Source: Halocafeteria seosinensis (Eukaryota; Sar; Bigyra; Bicosoecida). From it: DNA of 64,000 nt. Both the position numbers and the translations under genes were made by a program. Below the pieces are notes generated by a model. It saw nothing but the letters and a program-made list of their open reading frames with translations. It did no database searches and was not told the origin of the DNA. Each line of letters begins with the position of its first letter. Position 1 is the first letter of the stretch. This document shows positions 23,493 through 34,629 of this stretch, piece after piece. The stretch covers positions 62,001 to 126,000 of the forward strand of contig LVLI01000098.1 of assembly GCA_001687465.1 (NCBI GenBank), read 5' to 3'.

Positions 23493-26108
23493 ATGTCTAT
23501 GCGAACTGGCGAGAACTTGCACGCCCTTTCCGTGGTGCAAGAGAACATGGAGTATAAGTACGTAATCTATCCGTCCTCTGATATATTTTAAACATTGCAC
23601 ATGTGGCTAATGAACCAAATTGTTTCCTCAATACAGCACTATTGCAGAAGATGGTAAGCCGCCACTCCGGAACAAGGTGTTTTGCCGCTGTTGCTCCGGT
23701 GTTGCTCCGGTACCAACGTTCACGATTTTGGCACCGCAGATGATGAAAGTTTAACCAAAGAAAACTCAGGGAAACAACAGGCCTCGGGAATTAAACATGA
23801 ACTCGCGTATGTGTCAATGACATGAAGGGTTCTCAGGGACGTTAGCAATTCGACAAATTGGATGAGTGTGACTCATTTGCAGACCTTCCCAGTTTTCCCT
23901 CAACGTCATAAAAGCTGTTGTTGGAGCGGGGTCGTTTAGTTTACCTTTTGCGTTCTATCAAAATGGCATCGTTATGTCGGTCATCATGCTCTGCATCCTC
24001 TCTGCACTCAGTGTTTACACGGGGGCATTATTGAACTATGTGGATCGACGGCTTTCAGCCAGGTATGGAAAAGAGAGAGGGAAGTCGGATCTGACGTATC
24101 CGGACCTGGCTGAGTACATATTTCCTGACGTAACCTGTTCTTACGTTGGCCTGTGCAAGTGCTTCCGAAGACGCCGGCGTGCAGATGCAGGAACGCTGCC
24201 AGATAAAGAAAGTCTACTGGAAACTAATGACAAATCAGTGAATCAATTAACGGAATACCTTCGCGCTGAAAACGAAACGGGGTCGGGTCGAGCTCCATCT
24301 GGTGAAAAGGAAGCCACAACAGAAATGTTTACCGGACATACAAGCACCAACAAGCAGGTTGCAAGATCGGTCTCAGCACAGCCTCAGATGGAGTTGGCAA
24401 AATCAAGTGTACCGAAAGTTCCAAGCCAGGCAATGAATGGGGCCCGATCTTATAGTACGGCAAAAGCTCCGGTAATATATCAGCAAAGGTCGCTCTCTAC
24501 AGAAAGGAGACGAGAAATTTTTCAAGATGCAGCGTTTACGCTCACGGGACGCCAGGCATCATCGACGGATGGTTCTAGCTTGTCCGCTTCTCAGCGGCAT
24601 TCGTTGGTTCCTCCGGAGATGTTCGAAAACACTAAAGATACAGTGCTTCGCCCGAGAACAAAGACGGACGAGCAAGGTGTGCCAGCGAGTATGCCTCGGC
24701 CTACTGGTGCTCAACTGTGCTGCTACAATTGCATAAAGCCGTTCATTGCGTGCGTTCTCAAGCTGCTTGGAGCTCTTCCGAGCGGATGCTGCACCCAAAG
24801 TGTGAGAGAGCCTGCCAAGACTAGGCGAAATTGTGGAGCTGGGTGTTCCAGTACGTGGTGCTGCTGCGGAGACTCGTATCTGGATTCACAAGATGATGCC
24901 AACTTCTTCAGCGTTGTCGTATACTCGGGTTTCGTGGCCACCTCCCTTGGGGGATGCGCAGCATATGTGGATTTCATTTCGTCAACGCTTCCTACGATTG
25001 TTAGTGGAATTGACCAATTTCAGGCTTCGCTCATCGCATTTCCGGTTCTGCTTGCGATGGCGTTACTTCGATCTTTAAGAATCTTGGCATTTAGTAAGTA
25101 TCACAAAGTACAGCATCTGTCGTCAAGATTCCCACGAACACGGCAAAACATCGGCCCTTGTTTGTGATACTGCAGCCAGCATTGTCGGTAACATCTCAGT
25201 AACTGCTGGATTAGTTACTGTACTTGTTTCTGGGTTCCTAAATAATGGATTGGGAATGCCACCTCTATGGGGAAGCGTACAAGGTTTCTTCCGCTTCTTT
25301 GGATCAGTTGCTTTTCTCTTTGCAGTCCACATCGTCTTTTATCCCGTGATGCAATCCTTGAAAGATCGGTCAAACTTTGTGCCTACGATGCAAGTTACTT
25401 ATACCATTGTGACAGTAAGCATTTTTTCCGATTTGATTTTCCCGCATTTATGGGTTACTCGCGCTCCTTGGCGACTCAGGTAGCTAATGGGGTCTTCGGC
25501 GGTCTCTGTATCGCTCTGTTTGGAAACGATACCCAGCCAAATGTAGTCGAGAATATGGAAGGAAGTATTTATACTACTGTCGTTAAGGTGGTTCTCTGTG
25601 CTGACTTGCTCTTCACCGTTCCGATTGTGCTGGCTGCATCGCGATCACTTCTGGAGGACTCAATCGTTCCTTCGTTTCCTGAAGAATGCGATACCCATGT
25701 CCGTAACATTCTGCGAGTATGTACAACTCCGGCTCATGTACCAGTTCCAGCGTTCCCTGAAGTGCTTTACTTCTGTCCAATACAGATAATACTTACTGTA
25801 ATCGTAGCGACGATTTACTTGGCTATTCCTTCCTTTTCCGATTTGGTTACATTGATCGGTGGGGTACGTCTTGTATTGAGGAACGAACATTGCAACTTTC
25901 AGACGTCACTCCAAATTTCCTACAGGTAGTAAATTGTCTCATGGGGTTCATTTTGCCCAGCGTTTTCTATATGAGACTGAAGCACATTGATGGCGAGCTC
26001 ACTGTCGGGTCACTGGTTGGTCATAGCTGTATCGTAGTGGTTGGGATTATTGCAGCGGGAGCCAGTCTAGTTGTTACATTAATTAGCATAGTCGAAACAC
26101 ATAGCTGA
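23493..26108 (+). CDS. Amino acid/auxin permease-type transporter, tandem copy A
   Basis: Multi-pass transporter of the amino-acid/auxin permease (SLC32/36/38-like) type. Exons 23493-23557, 23637-23653, 23740-23806, 23883-25093, 25176-25414, 25480-25716, 25786-25863 and 25926-26108 join in phase to give 698 residues. The first membrane helix carries NVIKAVVGAGSFSLPFAF, matching the family's NxxxAxxGxGxLxLPxAF signature. About eleven hydrophobic segments follow. A long hydrophilic insert of roughly 200 residues sits after YPDLAEYIFP, followed by a Cys-rich stretch (NCGAGCSSTWCCCGDSYLD), unusual for the family. Exon 2 is only 17 nt. Copy B downstream has the same exon pattern. Substrate cannot be told from sequence; transport of neutral amino acids at plasma or vacuolar membrane is inference from the family. 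Confidence 0.8.
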
Positions 26109-26530
26109 AGTCTCTCCCTCCAGACACGTATCCATTTACCACCAGGTACGATAAACAATCACAAATAGCAGTTGCGAAATGTCAACCCGTTGACGTGTAT
26201 CATACACGGTGTATGTCCCGTGTTTCGTACTAGCAAGTGGTACCTTCGCGAAGATATACTCACTGTTAGTACCACTTCACCCTCAATGGGCTGGGTGTTC
26301 GATAATCATGATGACTCGAAGTGGGGACGCTAGCCCGCAACAAATGACAAGCGGTGACAGTCTGTCATAATTCATTGATCAGAGTGAATTGTCTCCTGTG
26401 TTTAAATACAACTACATGGCTGAATTGAGCACTTTATAATCATCATCCCTTGGTGCGAGTTTTGGTTGGATCCATAGACCATCGAAGCTACCCTGCACGT
26501 ATCTTGGGATTCCCAGAGAGCTCTCGAACC
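26109..26530. promoter_or_regulatory. Spacer between transporter copies with palindromes
   Basis: The 420-bp spacer holds a quasi-palindrome CGTGTAT-C-ATACACG (26194-26208) and a 9-bp inverted repeat AAGTGGTAC (26235-26243) / GTACCACTT (26269-26277) which encloses a perfect 10-bp palindrome CTTCGCGAAG (26244-26253). Their position upstream of copy B suggests regulator binding or a small hairpin; this is inference. Confidence 0.35.
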
Positions 26531-29140
26531 ATGTCATTCTCTGGAGCACACTCCTTGTCTGTAGTCCAAGAGAATGATGAGGCCAAGTATGTACTCTTTT
26601 CGCTTGTACGAGTTGGATTTACTGAGAATTGGGTCACTCATAATGGTGCTTGTGCTGTGTTTGTTTCCCAGCTCGGTAGCCGAGAACAGTAAGTCTTGAG
26701 GGAGTTCTGCGGCTCTATGCGTCTCTCCCGATAAGGTTTTCCCCTTGATTGCAGATGAATATGATGCAGAGATCGAAGGAGAAACGTCCCAGGCGTCTGG
26801 AATTAAACATGAGCTCTCGTACGTAAAATTATGGAAGGAAAATGACGACGACGTACTGTACACGTGTCCACGTAGGGTAGTGCCCCTGGATATCCAAATA
26901 CAGGCCTCCTCAGTTCTCGCTCAATGTGATAAAGGCCATTGTCGGAGCAGGGTCCTTTAGTTTGCCGTTCGCATTTTATCAGAATGGTATTGTCATGTCG
27001 GTCATCATGCTCTGTGCTTTGTCGGCGCTCAGTGTGTACACAGGATCGCTACTCAACTACGTCGATCGACGGCTTTCCGCAAAGTATGGGAAGCAGAGAG
27101 GAAAGTCAGACCTGACATACCCTGACCTGGCCGAGTACATTTTCCCCGGTGTAACGTGTTCTTACGTCGGCCGATGCGGGTGCTGTTCGAGGAGGAAGTC
27201 GAGAACCAAGCCGGAAGAGACGCAAACGTTGTTGGAAACTGACCATCAACCATTGGACCAGTTGACGGAGTATCTGCGGGCTGAAAGCCAGAAAGGATCC
27301 GAAGAGAAAACTCAACCCCCACCTAGTGATCAGGAAACTACGAGCGATGGATTATTTAATGGTCGAATTACCTCCAGTACTCAAACGGGTAGGTCAGTCT
27401 CTGCCCAGCCTCAGGTTGGCGCCGCCAAGTCCAGTACCCGACAGCTGTCGTCAGCTGAAGTATATTGGGGAAGGTCTCTCAGCGCTACCAAACCGCACAA
27501 GCCTTACCAGCGGAGAGCTCTCTCAATTGAAAGGAGAAGAGAAATCTTTAAAGACGCTGCATTCACGCTTACCGGACGCCAGGCAACGTCGACGGACCAC
27601 TCCAGTGCCTCCTCGCGACAGCAATCAGCAGTCCCTCCTGAGATGTTCGAAAGTGCCACTTTAGCAAGAGTACGGACAAAGACAGACGAGCGCGGGGTAC
27701 CTGAGAGTATGCCCCGTCCTACTGGTGCTCAGCTGTGCTGTTACAGTTGCATCACGCCGTTCATTGGTTTCGTTCTGAAACTTCTTGGAGTTTTTCCATG
27801 TGCATGCTGTAATCAAAGTGTTTATGAACCTGCTAAAACAAAACGAAATTGTGGAGCTGGATGCTCAAGTACATGGTGCTGCTGTGGAGACTCATATCTA
27901 GATTCGGAAGACGAGTCAAATTTTTTCAGCACGGTGGTGTATATAGGCTTCGTGGCAACATCACTAGGAGCTAGCGCAGCGTACGTAGATTTCATCTCAT
28001 CGACTCTCCCTACCATTGTTGACGGTATTACACAATTTGAAGCTTCCTTAATGGCCTTTCCGGTGGTGCTTGCCATGGCATTGCTTCGGTCACTACGCAT
28101 CTTAGCGTTTAGTACGTATACTGGGCACCCAAACCGTTTTCTTTGGACTGTAGTTTACCGAGTTACTTGAGTGTTTGGCAATGCAGCTAGTATAGTCGGC
28201 AATATCGCAGTGACTGCAGGACTCATCACTGTCCTTGTCTCGGGTTTTCTCAATAACGATTTAGGAATGCCCCCACTGTGGGGAGACACAAAGGGATTCT
28301 TCCGATTCTTCGGATCAGTTGCTTTCTTATTTGCTGTGCACATAGTTTTTTACCCCGTCATGCAGTCGTTGAAAAATCGATCAACTTTCTTGCCTACAAT
28401 GCAAGTCACCTACGTAATCGTCACGGCAAGTACTATAGTAACAATTCTTTTGATATAAGGCTTTCGTGGTTCAACTCAAGAGTGTCGCAACATTATTTCT
28501 ACTTGGTACAGGTAATTAATGGAGTTTTCGGTGGTCTTTGCATAGCCCTGTTCGGGAGCGACACCAAGTCGAACGTAGTGGCAAACATGGAGGGAGGAAT
28601 TTATACAACTATTGTAAAAGTGGTACTTTGCGCTGATCTGCTTTTTACCGTGCCGATTGTGCTGGCTGCATCGCGTTCACTACTGGAAGACTCGATTGTG
28701 CCGTCGTTTCCGCCAGATTGCGATACTCATGTGCGGAACATTCTTCGGGTTAGTATCATGCCTTCGAATCACGTTTCGTCCTTCCATTCATATAACTTCA
28801 TCGTTCTTTGACTTCAGATAATACTCACTCTCATCGTTGCTACGATTTACTTGGCTATCCCGTCGTTCTCGGACTTGGTCACACTCATTGGAGGTGTACG
28901 TATTCGGATGACTCCGATTGTAGCTTACTGAGGATACTTGTACCATACTTGCTGCAGGTAATTAACTGCCTCATGGGCTTCATTCTACCTAGCGTGTTCT
29001 ACATGAAACTTAAGCATATTGACGGAGAGCTCACTACGGTATCTCTTATCGGTCACAGCACCATCGTTTTTGTAGGTATTGCAGCGGCTATGGCCAGCCT
29101 TGTGGTCACCCTCCTCAGCCTTATCGATACCTATAGCTAA
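26531..29140 (+). CDS. Amino acid/auxin permease-type transporter, tandem copy B
   Basis: Paralog of the upstream gene. Exons 26531-26586, 26672-26688, 26755-26818, 26904-28111, 28187-28425, 28512-28748, 28818-28895 and 28958-29140 give 693 residues. Exon lengths 2, 5, 6, 7 and 8 (17, 239, 237, 78 and 183 nt) are identical to copy A, and exons 1, 3 and 4 differ by whole codons. The permease signature (NVIKAIVGAGSFSLPFAF), the long hydrophilic insert and the Cys-rich NCGAGCSSTWCCCGDSYLD block are retained; membrane segments are almost unchanged whereas the insert has diverged. Intron 5 begins GCAAGT, where copy A has GTAAGC; only the GC donor keeps the frame. Both copies look intact. Divergent inserts and separate promoters suggest different regulation or trafficking, which is inference. 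Confidence 0.8.
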
Positions 29141-29548
29141 GGCTTCCGACAATTTCCACGAGCAATCGATTTATTCCGATTATACATGTGCACTGTGAGG
29201 ATATCAACTCAGATGATAAACCCTGAAAATCCAAGGGGGAGCACTTTGAACCCGTATCAAATGACTCAAGTTATTTGTATCCTCCATTTCTTTCCGTTGC
29301 AATCCAATTCTACAGTACATCCGCTTCTATTTTCTACCATCGCTACTTTTTGTAGTTGTTCCGTCTACTGTTCGAATTGGTTCGCTTCCAGCGATTCCGC
29401 TGAGACTTCCAGTTCACTGGGGCACTGGGGGTGCTTGTGAAGGACGTACTACTGTATCCTGGTCAATTCCTCCTGAAAGCTTCGATTTGTGGGTTACGAC
29501 TCATAAGAGTCAATTGTTGTTAATTGGACGCGGAAACCTGGGAAAGCC
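29141..29548. other. Intergenic
   Basis: No coding or RNA feature recognised between the second transporter and the 2-hydroxyacid dehydrogenase gene. Confidence 0.4.
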
Positions 29549-30640
29549 ATGAGCATTGTGAGAGTGGGCTTGGTGAGCAAGATTCGCCATCTTCAGGATG
29601 CTGTGCAGAAAGCCATTGGAGAATCATCCGCAATACAGTCCATGATACACTCGAACCGCATCGGTGCGGTTCGAGTGGAACCTATAGATCTTCCAGATGC
29701 CTTTAATTCTGAACAAGAGTTACCCGTGTTGGACTATGAGATCATCCTGGCGGATCCGGCTCACCTGGCCGAGTACGTCAGGCACAACAAGTGTCCACAA
29801 CTGAGGTGGTGCCAAAGCACGTTTGCCGGAGTGGATCCGCTGGTGAAAGCAACGCAAGCTCCGTCCTTCGTATGCACCAAACTCGGCGGTAAGTGATGGT
29901 GATGAATCCTCCAGGTGAATGAATGCGTCGATCACCTCCCCAAATACGCCACAGATGTATTCGGCACCATCATGGCCGAGTACGTGATTGGTCACATTAT
30001 TGCGTGGGTAAGACAGTTTTCGGCATGCCATGAAGCTCAAAAGAGGCAAGAGTGGATACAAAGCAGTGTCAACTCCTATAAAACACTCGAATCCTTAACT
30101 GTGGGTGTATTGGGAGCCGGAAACATTGGGCAGGAAGTACTCCACAAATGCTCAGCTTTGGGGATGTCGACGATTGGAGTTCATTCCAGTGAATCATCAA
30201 AGGAGCGCGCAAGGACTTCTCCGTGCCCCTACGAAGCTACAACGTCTGTCGATCATGCACTTCAACATTCTGATGTTATCGTCAACCTTCTACCATCGAC
30301 CCCCCAAACGAAGTACTTGCTTAACCCTTCCTCGCTTTCGAAAGCGTACAAGGGTGAACGGCTATTGATTAACGCGGGAAGGGGCGATATCATTAAAGAA
30401 GACGACATAGTTACATGTCTGAACGAAGGACTACTGCAGCACTGTGTACTAGATGTTTTCGAAAAGGAGCCGCTTCCCAAAGACTCTGTCTTATGGCACC
30501 GCGAAGACGTCACTGTTACTCCGCACGTGGCAGCAGTGTCCTTGCCAGAGGATACGGCCAACGCTTTTGTAGCAAACCTTGAAAAATGGTTTGACGGCAC
30601 TGAGCTTCAATTCAAAATTGACTGGAGCAAGGGGTACTAG
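29549..30640 (+). CDS. D-2-hydroxyacid dehydrogenase, glyoxylate/hydroxypyruvate reductase-like
   Basis: NAD(P)H-dependent reduction of a 2-oxoacid such as glyoxylate or hydroxypyruvate is the expected reaction. Exons 29549-29888 and 29955-30640 join across a 66-nt intron to give 341 residues, normal for the GhrA branch. The junction recreates VFGTIMAEYV, the family's segment preceding the cofactor domain. Visible motifs: Rossmann GxGxxG as GAGNIG, the INAGRG loop with the catalytic Arg, a catalytic Glu in FEKEPL, and the catalytic His in VTPHVA. No clear transit peptide, so a cytosolic enzyme is likely, although the first residues (MSIVRVGLVSKIRHL) are mildly amphipathic. A strong hairpin-forming inverted repeat lies in the first exon. 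Confidence 0.85.
29648..29677 (+). repeat. Perfect 13-bp inverted repeat with 4-nt loop inside coding sequence
   Basis: CACTCGAACCGCA, loop TCGG, then the exact reverse complement. It lies in exon 1 of the dehydrogenase and encodes part of HSNRIGAVRVE. The transcript could fold into a very stable UCGG-capped hairpin. Confidence 0.85.
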
Positions 30641-30955
30641 CGTCTGATATGCCCACCCCTTGCGACATCCAGTAGTTGCCCCCAGGCACTACATCAACTT
30701 GCACAAAGGTTTACCGAAATTGAATAACCGAGGGCACGCTATCACTCTACTATGTAGTAGCTTATTGACATTTGCATGCCAATTGGCATCCTGCATTGGA
30801 GCCGAACTCTCGCACAGATGCTTTTGAACCGGTTACCTTCTCCCCAAACGCTTGTTGCCTTACGAGTACAGGCTCGTGTGCTTAGGAGCGTGTGTCTGCT
30901 TTACTCTCTTTGGTGAAAAAACGATCAATGGTTACAAGGGCAAGGATATATGCCT
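30641..30955. other. Short convergent intergenic region
   Basis: Shared 3' flank of the dehydrogenase (plus) and the SPF45 homologue (minus). No other feature recognised. Confidence 0.4.
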
Positions 30956-32525
30956 CTACCGTAGTTGCCTTGACTCAAATAGGTGTTCAGGGTAAAAGCT
31001 AGCAAGGACTTTTCTACCTCCAAACATTCTTCCGTGCAAACCTTTCACAGCTGCGAACGACGAACATAAAAGCATGCAGCAGTGATCAAATATGAGGCAT
31101 TCTCGCATGATAATGGTCATACCTCTCACTGCCGTCGGTTCGTTTTCAAATTCGACAAAAATTCTAACTGCATCTGACTCTCTAGTACTGCTATCTTTGC
31201 TCTCATCCACTACGCATTGAATGACAGGGCCAAAATTGGAGCATTCTTCTGCTGTTTCAGATTGCAAATCCTTGTCAACTTCTCCCCGACCTACCATGTT
31301 CTGCAACAAATTATTAAGAATAGTCAAGTAGAACGGGTTTCAGTATTTTTGAGCGCGTGGAATTCCTGGACTTACTTGCAATAGTACTATTCTAGAAGCA
31401 TTCATCGGTTTCGTATCATTCTCTGAATAGTCTGCCTGCTCCTCATCAGGATTCTTTATAATCCCATGAGCATGTCCGACCTTTTCATGTTCTAATGGCG
31501 CTGTAATTCCACTTTCATCTTTGCCTAATCCTTTTCCTTCTTGATAACCCCAGCCATGCATCATCTTAGCAGCAAGTTCCATTCCTCGAGGCTTGTTCTC
31601 TCCTGCTCCGGAACTAGCATCCCGGCCTCTACCCCGTCCACGTCCGTATGATACTCCGTATTGCGGAGACTCATCCGTAGTCACTGAGTCTGTATGCACA
31701 CCAGACATTGCTGCCGTTGTTTCAGAACTTGCAGACGAAGCTGACTGCTGTGTTTGTTCCCTATCTTGCTGCTTTCTAAGCCATTCCGGCCGCAAGTCAA
31801 CACCACGTCCTCGACCTCGTCCAGCCGCAGCACCAGCCCCGTATGTCTTCTCCAATTGCTCTCGCTGTTCCCGAAGGCGTTGCCGTTCCATGTCTTTGGC
31901 TTGCATTTGCCTCTGCAACTCTAGTCGCGCTCGTTCTTCCTGTCTGCGTCGCTCACGTTCGGCAACAATCTCTTCATAGTCATTCGGGTTCACCGGGTCA
32001 TACTCATCAAACTCCTCCGTAGGGAACGCATGTAAGCTCATGTCAGGTGCAGGTTGATCCGCCATTCCTTTACTGCCGGAAAAAGCGCTAGTATCCTCCT
32101 CTCCCTTGCTTATATTGGTATTATCCTCCTCCGTCTGCTCGATCGTTGTCGTTGTGACAGTTGTGGCTGTGGCCTCCGCCGTCGCTTCTCCGTCGCTTCC
32201 TACGGTACTGGCTGTTTCCGATTGGCTCCAAGATGAGGAAGATACTGAAGTATGCCCTTGAAAAGGTGCACTATTAATCTTAATCGTCATTATCTTCTGG
32301 GAATCCGTCGTGGTCGAACTCGATTCACTGCTTGTACTCGCTGCAGTTTGAGGTTTCCGGCGTAGTGCAGTGGGGATCATGGAGCTTGATTGACCTCCCC
32401 AACCTGCATGGGAGAGTATATGTACTCAAATAGCTCTCTGATAAAGCAAGAATGGGGCACCACATACCACTTCCGTCCCCACGGGAACGCTTCTTGCTCT
32501 GCTTTAATTGGCTGTATAGATCCAT
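30956..32525 (-). CDS. RBM17: Splicing factor 45 (SPF45/RBM17/DRT111) homologue
   Basis: SPF45 is a spliceosomal alternative-splicing factor whose C-terminal UHM binds ULM peptides of SF1, U2AF65 and SF3B1. Exons 32468-32525, 31376-32403, 31123-31300 and 30956-31050 join in phase (introns 64, 75 and 72 nt) to 452 residues. The start MDLYSQL resembles the SPF45 N-terminus. A PVNPNDYEE motif and a charged coiled region follow, then RG-rich patches, then a G-patch (GWGYQEGKGLGKDESG), and the C-terminal UHM/RRM with VVLL-type RNP2 (SRIVLLQ), the diagnostic NMVGRGEVD segment, and AVRIFVEF and GGRKVLASFY strands. The UHM Arg-x-Phe loop appears as GRMFGG. Length is close to the human protein (401). 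The upstream inositol-kinase gene is divergent. Confidence 0.92.
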
Positions 32526-32861
32526 CTTTCTCTCCACTGAAGCTCTTATGGCAATAAGCGAACACTATACTATGCATGCAGCATACAATACAATCTTCTG
32601 GCTAACTATCGCCATCGTAGCTGCACTTTATGACGGCCGAATCAACAAAGTAGACGAAATGTTTGTACTGTTTCTGCAGAGTAGCCCGTATCCACGCTGT
32701 TAAATCGTCCGGAATCGATGGATTATCCTCTCGCCCCCGATTCTATTGAATGTACAACGTACGAATCTATCTATCGAAAGCTTCTTTGAAACCATTGCTC
32801 TGCTCTGCACTAGGAAACAGCGCCAGTAAACATGGAGTGACCACCTCGAGCTTCACAAGGG

Positions 32862-33899
32862 ATGGAGGGATACAGAAGGCTTTTGCTGCCTACAGGAGGC
32901 CTTCTCGCCGCAGTGTACAGTCCCACATGGAGTAGTACGAGGTGCTCGTCGAGCATGTCCCCGGAGCGCCGGAGGGAGCTCAGAGAGTATATTACGGCTG
33001 AACGAGGGTGTGCGCACCCTGTACGAGTAGCTGACTTCGGTCCAATTCGTGTTATTGGAGGTCATGGAGGGATGCTGAAGCTTCGAGACCATGTTCTCAA
33101 GCCTATAGAAGACTCAAGAGGGAGGAATGAGTTGGCGTTCTATGTGGAATTGAACCAGCATTGCCCACCCTCAGAGTACCCGGCTCGACTTACGCCACAG
33201 TTTTATGGAGTTATGAGGCCAAGCGATTTGCCAGCATGGATGGAGAAGGACTACTCGTTCATCCGCCTGGAAGATTTAACAGAAGGATATAGGAAGCCGT
33301 GTGTGATAGATATTAAGCTAGGAACCCGAACATGGGACCCTCTGGCGACGGAGAGGAAACGCATTCGGCAGATGCTTCGATATCCGCCTCAACTGGTCAC
33401 GGGCTTCCGTATCATTGGCATGCACATATTTAGGCCTTTTTCGCCTGATAGCCACGAAGACGGCAAATGGCTCGAGTTTCAGCGGCGTTTTGGCCGCTCA
33501 CTAACTGAAGATGAACTACCCTCCGGGCTACTGGAATACGTTCACGATGGTCAGCGCGTCCGGTGGGAAGTGCTGGAAAACATGCTTGACCAGTTGTATC
33601 AACTTAGGAATTGGTTTCAGAAACAACAAGGCTACCGTTTCATATCGACTTCGTTGATGGTCATCTTCGAAGGGAAGTCCGGTATCAATGAGGATCCGCG
33701 TGTCCGCCTCTCGATGATTGACTTTGCGCATACATTCCCAATTCCTCCAGACAGTTCGACTGCATACGAGCAACGAGATGAAGATTATTTACTAGGTCTA
33801 AGTAATTTAATTGCAGTGATTGAACGACTGATTGCAGAACGAAACCGCGGATACTTGTTAAACTACCAGCCGTTAGACCGGTCGATTGACTCGTCCTGA
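32862..33899 (+). CDS. Inositol polyphosphate kinase (IPMK/IP6K family)
   Basis: These enzymes phosphorylate inositol phosphates (IP3 to IP5, or IP6 to pyrophosphate forms) in nucleus and cytosol. The 345-residue uninterrupted frame carries the family signature PxxxDxKxG as PCVIDIKLGTRTWDP (about 146-160), a degenerate SSLL motif as TSLMVIFEG (about 263-271), and the metal-binding IDF motif as MIDFAHT (about 285-291). The DFAHT form and the length fit an IPMK-type enzyme better than the longer IP6Ks, but substrate range cannot be set from sequence. The N-terminal 30 residues are Ser/Arg-rich and could be a leader. It starts about 340 bp from the SPF45 start, head to head. Confidence 0.88.
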   Translation: MEGYRRLLLPTGGLLAAVYSPTWSSTRCSSSMSPERRRELREYITAERGCAHPVRVADFGPIRVIGGHGGMLKLRDHVLKPIEDSRGRNELAFYVELNQHCPPSEYPARLTPQFYGVMRPSDLPAWMEKDYSFIRLEDLTEGYRKPCVIDIKLGTRTWDPLATERKRIRQMLRYPPQLVTGFRIIGMHIFRPFSPDSHEDGKWLEFQRRFGRSLTEDELPSGLLEYVHDGQRVRWEVLENMLDQLYQLRNWFQKQQGYRFISTSLMVIFEGKSGINEDPRVRLSMIDFAHTFPIPPDSSTAYEQRDEDYLLGLSNLIAVIERLIAERNRGYLLNYQPLDRSIDSS

Positions 33900-34629
33900 T
33901 CCTCTATGTCTACCTTGGCTCTTAATCGAATGATGGCGCATGGACTGCAAGAAAATTTGCATTATTGAACCGGTAGATTCTTATGAAGGAGCCTCGTCGT
34001 TATCGAATGGACCCGCCAATCACTGCAACCCTGTCCTTGATAGGCGCGTGAGCTATTCCTGTGAGTCAACTTAAGGTTATTAGACGCTTGGCTCCGACCA
34101 CATAGGGTTATTTAATATCCTAATGCAATGTATGGAAGAGTCGCAACTGCTTGCCTGGTAGAGCAGTAACATTCCTAATAAGGTTCGCCACGCGAGGAGT
34201 TCGCCGGTGATCCTGCAGCTCTCCACTATTAGAGACGGCAGTAGCAAGACCGATGGAAATCGAATAATGTCTTTTGTCTGGTGTTCGAGTACTTAATGTA
34301 ACATAAATGGAGACAAGAAATGAGCCACAGTCCGTTTATGTCGCCACTACAATTCTTCATGTGTGGCATGTTCCTGTACAGAGGGCCAAGCTAATTTCCA
34401 CTGTCGTATTTTGGGTCAAATGCCCATTGTCCATGAGAAATTATTCTGTACCGCGTTATGATGGCTACGGTAGGGTGTGTCAACTTCAGTCGTCACTTCT
34501 TGAAGGGTTTTCCGCGCGTCGTGCGACGGGACCATCGGGTCCAACAATTTCTCCGCTACAATTTTTCACATGTCTTTAGTGAATCAGGATTGATACTTCC
34601 CTGCTGTGCTCCTCATTTCAGACAGAGAA
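33900..34629. other. Intergenic, 0.7 kb
   Basis: Two plus-strand open stretches (from 34307 and 34458) lack coding character or recognisable domains. The right end should hold the promoter of the D-2-hydroxyglutarate dehydrogenase gene. Confidence 0.35.

Noticed and set aside
29549-29930. Dehydrogenase read as a pseudogene because of in-frame stops near 29894-29905
   Set aside because: The stops lie in a 66-nt GT-AG intron; splicing restores the conserved VFGTIMAEYV segment.
34307-34620. Plus-strand frames of about 90-100 codons before D2HGDH
   Set aside because: No splice support, no domain and weak coding character; more likely promoter DNA.
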